Assembly (NCBI GenBank): GCA_030762935.1
Contig: CM060890.1
Coordinates: forward strand, 152,120,129-152,184,128
Direction of reading: 5' to 3'
Source: Hymenopus coronatus
Taxonomy: Eukaryota; Arthropoda; Insecta; Mantodea; Hymenopodidae
Length of the DNA stretch: 64,000 nt
Positions 1-11,562 of the stretch are shown here, piece after piece. The translations under genes were made by a program, and so were the position numbers. The notes beneath the pieces are model-generated. The model was not told the origin of the DNA and did no database searches. It worked only from the letters and a program-made list of their open reading frames with translations. Positions within the stretch are counted from its first letter, which is position 1, and each line of letters starts with the position of its first letter.

Positions 1-782
1 TTCTCTATTTCACGTATATTCAAATGCCTTCTCTATACACAGTACGTGTAGAGAAAGCAGAAATGTTTTGTTACATTCAGAGGTTTCCTCTGCGTATTCT
101 TACAAAAGTTTGTTCTCTATTTCACGTATAAACAAATGCCTTCTCTATACACGATGTACACAGTACGTGTAGAGAAAGCAGAAATATTTTGTTACATTCA
201 GAGGTTTCCTCTGCGTATTCTTGCAAAAGTTTGTTCTCTATTTCACGTATAAACAAAAGCAGAAATGTTTTGCTATATTCAGAGGTTTTCTCTGCGTATT
301 CTTGCAAAAGTTTGTTCTCTATTTCACGTATAAACAAATGCAGAAATGTTTTGTTACATTCAGAGGTTTCCTCTGCGTATTCTTACAAAAATTTGTTCTC
401 TATTTCACGTATAAACAAATGCAGAAATGTTTTGTTACATTCAGAGGTTTCCTCTGCGTATTCTCACAAAAGTTTATTATCTATTTCACGTATAAACAAA
501 TGCAGAAATGTTTTGTTACATTCAGAGGTTTCTTTTGCGTATTCTTACAAAAGTTTGTTCTCTATTTCACGTATAAACAAATGCAGAAATGTTTTGTTAC
601 ATTCAGAGGTTTCCTCTGCGTATTCTTACAAAAGTTTGTTCTCTATTTCACGTATAAACAAATGCCTTCTCAATACACAGTACGTGTAGAGAAAGCAGAA
701 ATGTTTTGTTACATTCAGAGGTTTCCTCTGCGTATTCTTACAAAAGTTTGTTCTCTATTTCACGTATAAACAAATGCAGAAA
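1..782. repeat. 81-bp tandem repeat with optional hairpin insert
   Basis: Nine units begin with the motif ttctctatttcacgtat at 1, 113, 234, 315, 396, 477 (variant), 558, 639 and 751. The basic spacing is 81 bp. The units starting at 1, 113 and 639 are longer by 31, 40 and 31 bp because they carry an extra palindromic piece (ttctctatac ... gtacgtgtagagaa). Each unit also holds a perfect small inverted repeat, cagagg-ttt-cctctg. The array is cut by the left edge of the window and decays at about 782. Because 81 is a multiple of three, open frames run through the array on both strands, but I see no sign that they are genes. The extra palindromic piece resembles the end of the dispersed repeat family A (see 13213-13733). 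Confidence 0.95.
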
Positions 783-1076
783 CGGTTTTATAACTTCCCG
801 TAACTACTTTCACATATTTTAAGATGTGGCGTGTATGATTTATGGTGAAAAGATTATATGGTTGACCCTTAAATAGACGTAAAAGCTTTTTAACAAAAAT
901 TTGTTGCAGAGATGTAGAGAAAGTCATGTGAATGCAACACATCAGATTTGTTTTTGTAATGTGCGCTGTTTCCCAAGACGTCTACTAGGGGAAGTCGGTA
1001 GTCACTATCACCTACTCGTGACGTCTAGGAATATGGCTTCAAACATCGCAGAGTGACTGAATTTTCACTTCGTTCG
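783..1076. other. Low-copy DNA between repeats, no gene seen
   Basis: No convincing open frame or RNA gene is visible. It contains a copy of the short dispersed repeat family B (about 884-950), described separately. The rest is unremarkable AT-rich sequence. Confidence 0.6.
884..950 (+). repeat. Short dispersed repeat family B, copy 1
   Basis: This stretch is about 65 bp and ends in agaaagtcatgtgaatg followed by cAACACATCAGAT. It matches 13981-14037 closely, apart from a gap of about 7 bp, and matches 35494-35527 over the core. I infer a dispersed element of unknown class; no termini or target duplications were identified. Confidence 0.6.
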
Positions 1077-1190
1077 TGTCAGCTGATAAAGAGGCCTCTG
1101 AGCAAAATCAACAAGTATTTCACACCTAATACAGAATAGAACTTTGGGAAGCAGAGCAGGTGAAGAGTGTCCTTAAATAAAACTAATATA
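1077..1190 (+). repeat. Dispersed repeat D, 3' part (SINE-like)
   Basis: About 105 bp here aligns with 32425-32532. Shared landmarks in order are gaggc-tctgagcaaaat, gtatttcac-cctaat, and a final taaagaac/gaagagtgtcc-taaataa block. Only the 3' part is present here. The longer copy at 32228 also has a tRNA-like head, so this is probably a 5'-truncated or diverged SINE. Confidence 0.65.
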
Positions 1191-1362
1191 ATGCACCTTC
1201 TCCATGTGGAGTTTAACTGCAAATGTATCATATCAGATACGCTACCATTGGTTACAAGAACAACGCCTTTGAACAAACACAAATGGTGTCCATTTAAGAC
1301 AGTAGTCAGACATTAACAAGCACTTGTTCTGTCACCTAAGAATACTGCCACTGCATTGTTTC
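1191..1362. other. Low-copy spacer, nothing recognised
   Basis: Short spacer between the repeat D fragment and the SINE-like element. No gene, RNA or repeat was recognised. Confidence 0.5.
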
Positions 1363-1622
1363 TAACTTTTTTTTTTTTTTTTAGCTTAGCGTTCTTTACA
1401 CTGGTTGGTCATCGGACGATGAATGAAAGTGGTGAAATGATACCCAAATGATCTCGGGGTCCATTGAACTTCAAGTTACTCGACATTCGTCTTCTCAGGA
1501 TAAGGGAAACCCCGAAAAAAGTCTTATCTGGGCAACTTACCCTTTAGCGAGATTAGACCTCAGGACCTGTTGAACATGAGGCAGACACGCTACCACCACA
1601 CCACCAAGGCGGGCTGTTAGGA
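1363..1622 (-). repeat. tRNA-derived SINE-like element with poly(A) tail
   Basis: Read on the minus strand, the element starts at 1622 with gcccgccttggtggtgtggt. This is an A-box-like tRNA head followed by a degenerate B box (ggtcctgaggtc). A body of about 200 bp follows, and it ends in a poly(A) run that appears as T's at about 1367-1382 on the plus strand. The head is matched by another copy at 17415. Part of the body (ggaccccgag-tcattt on the minus strand) recurs at 16355-16392. The element is inactive-looking and non-coding, and would depend on a LINE for its movement. Confidence 0.7.
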
Positions 1623-1755
1623 ATATTATTTTAAAAATAAATTGCCCCTTTTAGTGATATATTCGTTCGAGCAATTTTTATTTCCTGCAAAAATATAATT
1701 AGCCTCCGTCTCCACGATGACGTTATTCCGGAAAGCCATACAATCGTGTTAGGGA

Positions 1756-1830
1756 AGAAAAAGAATAAATCACCGGGGACAGGTAGTGCGAATATGGTGC
1801 AGCGGCAGCAATTCATGCAGTTTGGCGGGA
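1756..1830 (+). repeat. Pre-array module, copy 1
   Basis: A 75-bp non-repetitive module (landmarks ccggggacaggtag, cagcggcagcaattcatgca, tttggcgggag) immediately precedes the 36-bp minisatellite. The same module recurs inside the array at 2814-2888 with a few substitutions, at an offset of 1058 bp. The left edge of the array and its first units have therefore been duplicated as a block. In one forward frame the module reads through into the array, but I do not recognise the peptide. Confidence 0.85.
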
Positions 1831-4665
1831 GAAAAAGTGCTGGTGTTGAAGGAGCAGTTCTTTCTAGTGAAGCAAAAGTGCTGGTGTTGAAGGAGCAGTT
1901 CCTTATAGTGAAGCAAAAGTGCTGGTGTTGAAGCAGCAGTTCCTGATACAAAAAGTATTGGTTATGAAGGAGCAGTTTCTTATAGAAAAACTGCTGGTGT
2001 TGAAGGAGCAGTTTCTTATGGAAAAAGTGCTTGTGTTGAAGGAGCAGTTTCTTATAGAAATATTGCTGGTGTTGAAGCAGAAGTTCCTTATAGAAAAAGT
2101 GTTGGTTATGAAGCAGCAGTTTCTTACACAAAAAGTGTTGGTTATGAAGGAGCAGTTTCTTATAGAAAAAGTGCTTGTAGTGAATGAGCAGTTTCTTAAA
2201 GAAAAAGTGCTGGTGTTGAAGCAGCAGTTCCTTATAGAAAAAGTGTTGTTTATGAAGGAGCAGTTTCTTATAGAAAAAGTGCTGGTGTTAAAGCAGCAGT
2301 TTCTTATAGAAAAATGGTTGGTTACAAAGGAGCAGTTTCTTATAGAAAAAGTGCTGGTGTTGAAGCAGCAGTTTCTTATATAAAAAGTGCTGGTGGTTGA
2401 AGGAGCAGTTTCTTATAGAGAAAGTTCTGGTGTTGAAGCAGCAGTTTCTTATATAAAAAGTGCTGGTGGTTGAAGGAGCAGTTTCTTAAAGAAAAAGAGC
2501 TGGTGTTGAAGGAGAGTTTTTTTATAGAAAAAGCGCTGGATATGAAGCAGCTGTTCCTTATAGAAAAAGTGTTGGTTATGAAGGTTGCAGTTTCTTATAG
2601 AAAAAGTGCTGGTGTTAAAGGAACAGTTTCTTATAAAAAAGTGCTTGTGTTGAAGGAGCAGTTTCTTATAGAAAAAGTGCTTGTGTTGAAGGAGCAGTTT
2701 CTTATAGAAAAAATGCTTGTGTTGAAGGAACAGTTCCTTATAGAAAAAGTTCTGGTGTTGAAGCAGCAGTTTCTTATAGAAAAAGTGTTGTTTATGAATG
2801 AGCCGTTTCTTATAGAAAAAGAAGAAATCATCGGGGACAGGTAGGGCGAATATGGGGCAGCGGCAGCAATTCATGCAGTTTGGCGGGAGAAAAAGTGCTG
2901 GTGTTGAAGGAGCAGTTCTTTCTAGTGAAGCAAAGGTGCTGGTGTTGAAGGAGCAGTTCCTTATAGTGAAGCAAAAGTGCTGGTGTTGAGGCAGCAGTTC
3001 CTGATACAAAAAGTATTGGTTATGAAGGAGCAGTTTCTTATAGAAAAATTGTTGGTGTTAAAGGAGAGGTTTCTTATAGAAAAAGTGTTGGTGTTGAAGC
3101 AGGAGTTTCTTATAGAAAAAGTGCTGGTGATGAAGCAGCAGTTCCTTCTAGTGGAGAAAAAGTGCTGGTGTTGAAGGAGCAGATCCTTATAGAAAAAGTG
3201 CTGGTGTTGAAGGAATGGTGTTGAAAGAGCAGTTCCTTATAGAAAAACTACTGGTATTGAAGCAGCAGTTTCTTATAAAAAAGTGTTGGTTATGAAGGAG
3301 CAGTTCCTTATAGAAAAACTGTTGGTTATGAAGGAGCAGTTTCTTTTAGAAAAAGTGCTGGTGTTGAAGGAGCAGTTTCTTATAAAAAAAGTGCTGGTGT
3401 TGAAGGAGCAGTTACTTATAGAAAAAGTGATGGTGTTGAAGCAGCAGTTCCTTAGAGAAAAACTGCTGGTTATGAAGCAACAGTTTCTTATAGAAAAAGT
3501 ACTGGTATTGAAGGAGCAGTTCCTTATAGATAAAGTGCTGGTGTTGAAGGAGCAGTTCTTTCTAGTGAAGCAAAAGTGTTGTATATGAAGGAGCAGTTTC
3601 TTATAGAAAAATTGCTGGTGTTGAAGGAGCAGTTTCTTATAGAAAAAGTGCTGGTTATGAAGGAGCAGTTTCTTATAGAAAAAGTGTTGGGATTGAGGGA
3701 GCGGTTCCTTATAGAAGAAGTACTGGTGTTGAAGGAGCTGTTCATTCCAGTGAAGCAAAAGTGTTGGTTATGAAGGAGCAGTTCCTTATAGGAAAATTAC
3801 TGGTGCTGAAGGTGCTGTTTCTTATAGAAAAAGTGCAGGTGTGGAAGCAGCAGTTACTTCTAGTGGAGAAAAAGTGCTGGTGTTGAAGGAGTAGTTCCTT
3901 ATAGAAAAAGTGCTGGTGTTGGAGCAGCAGTTTCTTATAAAAAAGTGCTTGTGTTGAAGGAGCAGTTTCTTATAGAAAAAGTGCTTGTGTTGAAGGAGCA
4001 GTTTCTTATAGAAAAAATGCTTGTGTTGAAGGAACAGTTCCTTATAGAAAAAGTTCTGGCGTTGAAGCAGCAGTTCCTTATAGAAAAAATGTTGTTTATG
4101 AAGGAGCCGTTTCTTATAGAAAAAGTGTTGGTTATGAAAGGAGCAGTTTCGTATAGAAAAAGTGAAGCTGGTGAAGAAATGAAGAAACAGTTTCTTTAAT
4201 TGGAGAAAAAGTTCTGGTGTTGAAGCAGCAGTTCCTTATAGAAAAAGTGCTGGTGATGAAGGCGCAGTTCTTTATAGAAAAAGTGCTGCTGTTGAAGGAG
4301 CGGTTCCTCATAGGAAAAATCCTGGTGTTGAAGCAGCAGTTCCTTATAGAAAAATTGTTGTTTATGAAGGAGCCGTTTCTTATAGAAAAAGTGCTGGTGT
4401 TGAAGCAGCAGTTTCTTATAGAAAAAGTGTTGTTTATGAAGGAGCCGTTTCTTATAGAAAAAGTGCTGGTGTTGAAGCAGCAGTTTCTTATAGAAAAAGT
4501 GTTGGTTATGAAGGAGCAGTTCTTTATAGAAAAAGTTCTGGTGTTGAAGAAGCGGTTCCTTATAGAAAAAGTTCTGGTGTTGAAGCAGCAGTTTGTTATA
4601 GAAAAAGCGTTGTTTATGAAGGAGCAGTTTCTTATAGAAAAAGTGCTGGTGTTTAACAAACAGTT
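1831..4665 (+). repeat. 36-bp minisatellite
   Basis: Roughly 75 units of about 36 bp begin gtgctggtgttgaaggagca and are followed by gtttcttatagaaaaa. Common variants replace gctggtg with ttggtta or ttgttta, and ggagca with gcagca. Units ending in gtgaagcaaaa (for example 1836-1990) are 41 bp, the same length as the units of the adjoining array. Since 36 is divisible by three, two forward frames and one reverse frame stay open for long stretches. The forward ones encode 12-residue periods of the type KVLVLKEQFLIE or SAGVEGAVSYRK. The units drift, shift frame repeatedly and lack a consistent start, so I call this satellite and not a gene. A decayed repeat-protein gene as the source cannot be excluded. 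Confidence 0.95.
2814..2888 (+). repeat. Pre-array module, copy 2
   Basis: Internal second copy of the module at 1756-1830, followed by the same succession of variant units (two gtgaagcaaaa units, then a gatacaaaaag unit). This shows that the duplicated block extends well past the module, to about 3046. Confidence 0.85.
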
Positions 4666-7600
4666 TCTCCTATTGGGGAAAAGTGCTGGTCTTGAAGGAG
4701 CAATTTCTTCTATTGGAGAAAAAGTGTAGCTGGTGAAGTACCAGTTTCTTCTATTGGAGAAAAAGTGTAGCTGGTGAAGTAACCGTTTCTTCTATTGGAG
4801 AAAAAGTGTAGCTGGTGTTGAAGGAGCAGTTTCTACCATTGGAGAAAAAGTGTTGCTGGTGAAGTAACAATTTCTTCTATTGGAGAAAAAGTGTAGATGG
4901 TGAAGTAACAGTTTCTTCTATTGGAGAAAAAGTGTAGCTGGTGTTGAAGGAGCAGTTTCTTCTATTGGAGAAAAAGTGTAGCTGGTGAAGTAACAGTTTC
5001 TTCTATTGGAGAAAAAGTGTAGCTGGTGAAGTAACAGTTTCTTCTATTGGAGAAAAAGTGTAGCTGGTGTTGAAGGAGCAGTTTCTTCTATTGGAGAAAA
5101 CGTGTAGCTGGTGCAGTAACAGTTTCTTATATTGGAGAAAAAGTGTAGCTGGTGAAGTAACAGTTTCTTCTATTGGAGAAAAAGTGTAGCTGGTGAAGTA
5201 ACAGTTTCTTCTATTGGAGAAAAAGTGTAGCTGGTGAAGTAACAGTTTCTTCCATTGGAGAAAAAGTGTACCTGGTGTTGAAGGGGCAATTTCTTCCATT
5301 CGAGAAAAGTGTAAATGGTGAAGTAACAGTTTCTTCTATTGGAGAAAAAGTGTAGCTGGTGTTGAAGAAGCAGTTTCTTCTATTGGAGAAAACGTGTAGG
5401 TGGTGAAGTAGCAGTTTCTTCTATTGGAGAAAACGTGTAGGTGGTGAAGTAACAGTTTCTTCTATTGGAGAAAACGTGTAGCTGGTGAAGTAGCAGTTTC
5501 TTCTATTGGAGAAAACGTGTAGCTGGTGAAGTAACAGTTTCTTCTATTGGAGAAAACGTGTAGGTGGTGAAGTAACAGTTTCTTCTGTTGGAGAAAAAGT
5601 GTAGCTGGTGAAGTGACAGTTTCTTCTGTTGGAGAAAAAGTGTAGCTGGTGAAGTAACAGTTTCTTCTGTTGGAGAAAGAGTGTAGCTGGTGAAGTAACA
5701 GTTTCTTCTATTGGAGAAAAAGTGTAGCTGGTGAAGTAACAGTTTCTTCTATTGGAGAAAAAGTGTAGCTGATGTTGAAGAAGCAGTTTTTTCTATTGGA
5801 GAAAAAGTGCAGATGGTGAAGTAACAGTTTCTTCTATTGGAGAACAAGTGTAGCTGGTGAAGTAACAGTTTCTTCTATTGGAGAAAAAGTGTAGCTGGTA
5901 AAGTAACAGTTTCTTCTATTGGAGAAAAAGTGTAGCTGGTGAAGTAACAGTTTCTTCTATTGGAGAAAAAGTGTAGCTGGTGAAGTGACAGTTTCTTCTA
6001 TTGGAGAAAAAGTGTAGCTGGTGAAGTAACAGTTTCTTCTATTGGAGAAAAAGTGTAGCTGGTGAAGTAACAGTTTCTTCTATTGGAGAAAAAGTGTAGC
6101 TGATGTTGAAGAAGCAGTTTTTTCTATTGGAGAAAAAGTGCAGATGGTGAAGTAACAGTTTCTTCTATTGGAGAACAAGTGTAGCTGGTGAAGTAACAGT
6201 TTCTTCTATTGGAGAAAAAGTGTAGCTGGTGAGGTAACAGTTTCTTCTATTGGAGAAAAAGTGTAGCTGGTAAAGTAACAGTTTCTTCTATTGGAGAAAA
6301 AGTGTAGCTGGTGAAGTAACAGTTTCTTCTATTGGAGAAAAAGTGTAGCTGGTGAAGTAACAGTTTCTTCTATTGGAGAAAAAGTGTAGCTGGTGAGGTA
6401 ACAGTTTCTCCTATTGGAGAAAAAGTGCAGATGGTGAAGTAACAGTTTCTTCTATTGGAGAACAAGTGTAGCTGGTGAAGTAACAGTTTCTTCTATTGGA
6501 GAAAAAGTGTAGCTGGTGAAGTAACAGTTTCTTCTATTGGAGAAAAAGTGTAGCTGGTGAGGTAACAGTTTCTTCTATTGGAGAAAAAGTGCAGATGGTG
6601 AAGTAACAGTTTCTTCTATTGGAGAACAAGTGTAGCTGGTGAAGTAACAGTTTCTTCTATTGGAGAAAAAGTGTAGCTGGTGAAGTAACAGTTTCTTCTA
6701 TTGGAGAAAAAGTGTAGCTGGTGAAGTAACAGTTTCTTCCATTGGAGAAAAAGTGTACCTGGTGTTGAAGGGGCAATTTCTTCCATTCGAGAAAAGTGTA
6801 ACTGGTGAAGTAACAGTTTCTTCTATTGGAGAAAAAGTGTAGCTGGTGTTGAAGAAGCAGTTTCTTCTATTGGAGAAAAAGTGTAGCTGGTGTTGAAGAA
6901 GCAGTTTCTTCTATTGGAGAAAACGTGTAGGTGGTGAAGTAACAGTTTCTTCTATTGGAGAAAACGTGTAGCTGGTGAAGTAGCAGTTTCTTCTATTGGA
7001 GAAAACGTGTAGCTGGTGAAGTAACAGTTTCTTCTATTGGAGAAAACGTGTAGGTGGTGAAGTAACAGTTTCTTCTGTTGGAGAAAAAGTGTAGCTGGTG
7101 AAGTGACAGTTTCTTCTGTTGGAGAAAAAGTGTAGCTGGTGAAGTAACAGTTTCTTCTGTTGGAGAAAGAGTGTAGCTGGTGAAGTAACAGTTTCTTCTA
7201 TTGGAGAAAAAGTGTAGCTGGTGAAGTAACAGTTTCTTCTATTGGAGAAAAAGTGTAGCTGATGTTGAAGAAGCAGTTTTTTCTATTGGAGAAAAAGTGC
7301 AGATGGTGAAGTAACAGTTTCTTCTATTGGAGAACAAGTGTAGCTGGTGAAGTAACAGTTTCTTCTATTGGAGAAAAAGTGTAGCTGGTAAAGTAACAGT
7401 TTCTTCTATTGGAGAAAAAGTGTAGCTGGTGAAGTAACAGTTTCTTCTATTGGAGAAAAAGTGTAGCTGGTGAAGTGACAGTTTCTTCTATTGGAGAAAA
7501 TGTGTAGCTGGTGAAGTAACAGTTTCTTCTATTGGAGAAAAAGTGTAGCTGGTGAAGTGACAGTTTCTTCTATTGGAGAAAATGTGTAGCTGGTGAAGTA

Positions 7601-8600
7601 ACAGTTTCTTCTATTGGAGAAAAAGTGTAGCTGGTAAAGTAACAGTTTCTTCTATTGGAGAAAAAGTGTAGCTGGTGAAGTAACAGTTTCTTCTATTGGA
7701 GAAAAAGTGTAGCTGATGTTGAAGAAGCAGTTTTTTCTATTGGAGAAAAAGTGCAGATGGTGAAGTAACAGTTTCTTCTATTGGAGAACAAGTGTAGCTG
7801 GTGAAGTAACAGTTTCTTCTATTGGAGAAAAAGTGTAGCTGGTAAAGTAACAGTTTCTTCTATTGGAGAAAAAGTGTAGCTGGTGAAGTAACAGTTTCTT
7901 CTATTGGAGAAAAAGTGTAGCTGGTGAAGTGACAGTTTCTTCTATTGGAGAAAATGTGTAGCTGGTGAAGTAACAGTTTCTTCTATTGGAGAAAAAGTGT
8001 AGCTGGTAAAGTAACAGTTTCTTCTATTGGAGAAAAAGTGTAGCTGGTGAAGTAACAGTTTCTTCTATTGGAGAAAAAGTGTAGCTGATGTTGAAGAAGC
8101 AGTTTTTTCTATTGGAGAAAAAGTGCAGATGGTGAAGTAACAGTTTCTTCTATTGGAGAACAAGTGTAGCTGGTGAAGTAACAGTTTCTTCTATTGGAGA
8201 AAAAGTGTAGCTGGTGAGGTAACAGTTTCTTCTATTGGAGAAAAAGTGTAGCTGGTAAAGTAACAGTTTCTTCTATTGGAGAAAAAGTGTAGCTGGTAAA
8301 GTAACAGTTTCTTCTATTGGAGAAAAAGTGTAGCTGGTGAAGTAACAGTTTCTTCTATTGGAGAAAAAGTGTAGCTGGTGAGGTAACAGTTTCTTCTATT
8401 GGAGAAAAAGTGCAGATGGTGAAGTAACAGTTTCTTCTATTGGAGAACAAGTGTAGCTGGTGAAGTAACAGTTTCTTCTATTGGAGAAAAAGTGTAGCTG
8501 GTGAAGTAACAGTTTCTTCTATTGGAGAAAAAGTGTAGCTGGTGAAGTAACAGTTTCTTCTATTGGAGAAAAAGTGTAGCTGGTGAAGTAACAGTTTCTT
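4666..8600 (+). repeat. 41-bp minisatellite, continuation of the 36-bp array
   Basis: About 95 units of 41 bp have the consensus start gtgtagctggtgaagtaaca and then gtttcttctattggagaaaaa. A 44-bp variant carries gtgttgaaggagcag in place of gtgaagtaacag. The halves align with the 36-bp unit to the left, so the two arrays are one evolving satellite. Higher-order structure is visible. The variant unit starting gatgttgaagaagcag recurs at 5771, 6102, 7261, 7715 and 8087. The rare pair around 5268 (gtacctggtg, then cgagaaaagtg) recurs at 6755, with its neighbours in the same order, giving a period of about 1.49 kb. The array ends cleanly at cagtttcttgcagttg near 8600. Confidence 0.96.
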
Positions 8601-9254
8601 GCAGTTGAAATGCGGCCGTGTATAATTGGGCTCTCGTCTTTTGTGTTTTGTGTTCACTTTTCTCACCAATGGCGTCTCTTTGTCTTCTTGGAGCGGATTC
8701 AACTCATTTTCTTGGTTTCCGAATGAACTCAGATGATGACAAACAGTCTCTTACATAGTTTCAAGCCACACCCGATCAATGTCCATTATGAGAAATTGCG
8801 ACACATTTGAGGTGCCAACCTTTTCATACTCAACTTATCATGTAAAATATGAATTGCGTTACGCACACTAATGGCCTGTCCAGGAATCATGTCTTAACTA
8901 TTTAACAGGCCGTCCTTGGCGCTCCTCAACCAATATGCAACTGTTGTTATAGATGGCGAAGAGTCCCCAATTTCGATATCATTTCCCGAAAGTTTTCACA
9001 TCGAAAAGTAAAAATCGAATAACTGAATACTCTACACATTTTTAATTTTGAAGATAACCCGTTGGGCTACTAACGGAAATACTTGTTGAATTCAAACCGA
9101 TATAAGAATCAGCACAAAATTTATTTTGGTGACAAACGACAGGACATACAGCCAACTTCCCTTACCTGCAGCACATCTGTTTTATAACAAAAGTATTTAT
9201 TGAATCAAATCGCAATCGAAGTCCTTAACTTCGCCAAGATGTTTAAACAACTCA
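8601..9254. other. Low-copy spacer, no gene seen
   Basis: About 650 bp of non-tandem sequence separates two minisatellites. I see no open frame worth calling, no tRNA-like box and no match to the other dispersed families in the window. Confidence 0.55.
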
Positions 9255-10550
9255 TATATACATGTATTCATACATGCACACATACATACACACATATATA
9301 CATGCATAAGTACGTACATACACACATATACACATATATACATGCATAAGTACATACATACATACACACATATATATATACATACATGCATAAGTACATA
9401 AATACACACATATACACATATATACATGCATAAGTACATACACACATATGGACATATATACATGCATAGGTACATACATACACACATATATACATACATA
9501 CATGCATAGGTACATACATACACACATATACACATATATACACATATATGCATGCATAAGTACATACATACACACATATACACATATATACATGCACAAG
9601 TACATACACACATATATACATGCATAAGTACATACATACTCACATATACACATATATACATGCATAGGTACATACATACACACATATACACATATATACA
9701 TGCATAAGTACATATATACACATATATACATGCATAAGTACATACAGACACACATATACACATATATACATGCATAGGTACATACACACATATACACATA
9801 TATACATGCATAGGTACATACATACACATATATACATATATACATGCATAAGTACACACATACACACATATACACATACATGCATAAGTACACACATACA
9901 CACATATACATAGTTATACATGCATAGGTACATACATACACAAATATACATAGTTATACATGCATAGGTACATACATACACACATATACACATGTATACA
10001 TGCATAAGTACATACATACACACATATACACATATATACATGCATAAGTACATACATACACACATATACACATATATACATGCATAGGTACATAAATACA
10101 CATATATACACATATATACATGCAAAAGTACATACATACACACATATACACATATATACATGCATAGGTACATACATACACACATATACACATATATACA
10201 TGCATAAGTACATACATGCACACATATACACATATATACATGCATAGGTACATACATACACACATATACACATATATACATGCATAGGTACATACATACA
10301 CACATATACACATATATACACATATGTACATGCATAAGTACATACATACACACATATACACATGCATAAGTACATACATACACACATATACACATATATA
10401 CATGCATAAGTACATACATACACACATATACACATATATACATGCATAAGTACAAACATACACACATATACACATATATACATGCATAGGTACATACATA
10501 CACACATACATACACATATATACACATACATAGATGCATAAGTACCTACA
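9255..10550. repeat. 40-bp minisatellite (acatgcata family)
   Basis: About 30 units, each containing acatgcataagtacatacat followed by an (ac)(at)-rich half. Spacing is exactly 40 bp over long runs, for example tgcata at 10041, 10081, 10161, 10201, 10241 and 10281. A two-state variant, ataagt versus ataggt, alternates irregularly. The left part (9255-9900) is less regular. All three reverse frames are free of stops, which gives spurious overlapping open frames of 120-300 codons rich in Met, Tyr, Cys and Val. These should not be annotated as proteins. Confidence 0.95.
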
Positions 10551-11562
10551 TACATACATACATACATACATACACACATATTCACATACATACATTCATA
10601 CGTTCATACATACACACATACATATATGCATACATGCATACATACATTCAAACATACATACATAATGTACACATACAATCAGACAGACATACATGCATAT
10701 ATACATGCATACATATATAATATACACATACATACTTACATACATGCATACTTGCGCTCATACATACAAGCATACGTACATACACACATACATACATACA
10801 TACATACATACATACATACATGCATACATGCCTACATACATGCATACATACATGCATACGTACATACACCTTTTCATACATACCTACATACACACATACA
10901 TACATACATGCATACATACATGCACACGTACATACACACATACATACGTACATATATACATGCATTCATACATACATACAAATATACGTACAGACATGCA
11001 TACATACATGCATACATACGTACGTACGTACAGACATGCATACGTAAATACACTCATACATACATATACACATACATACATAACACATACACACATACAA
11101 ACATACATACACACATAATACATACTTACGTACATATATACACTCATACATATACACATATACACATACATACATACATATACACATACATACACACATA
11201 CATATACACATACATACACACATACATACATACATACATACATATACACATACATACACATACATGCACACATACATACATACATATACACATACATACA
11301 CACATACATACACACATATATACATACATACATACATATACACATACATACACATACATGCACACATACATACATATACACATACATACACACATATATA
11401 CATACATATACACATACATACACATACATAAACACATACATACATATACACATACATACACACATACATACACGCATACATACACACATACATACATACT
11501 CACATACATACATACATACATTACACCTACATACATATACACATACATACACACATACATAT
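10551..11562. repeat. ACAT/ACACAT microsatellite
   Basis: The 40-bp array grades here into loose runs of acat, acac and atac units with occasional g interruptions (gcat, cgta). Tetranucleotide (catacata) purity is highest near 10790-10820. The array ends abruptly at atacagagtgagcacg near 11562. Open frames on both strands are artefacts of simple repeats. Confidence 0.95.

Noticed and set aside
189..769. Two overlapping frames of 166 and 182 codons in the first 800 bp
   Set aside because: The 81-bp unit is divisible by three, so any stop-free frame repeats. The peptides are just the 27-residue repeat in two frames.
9197..10595. Several overlapping minus-strand frames of 120-300 codons
   Set aside because: They arise because the 40-bp unit and the acat repeats lack stops in all three reverse frames; all three frames are open at once, which no real gene shows.
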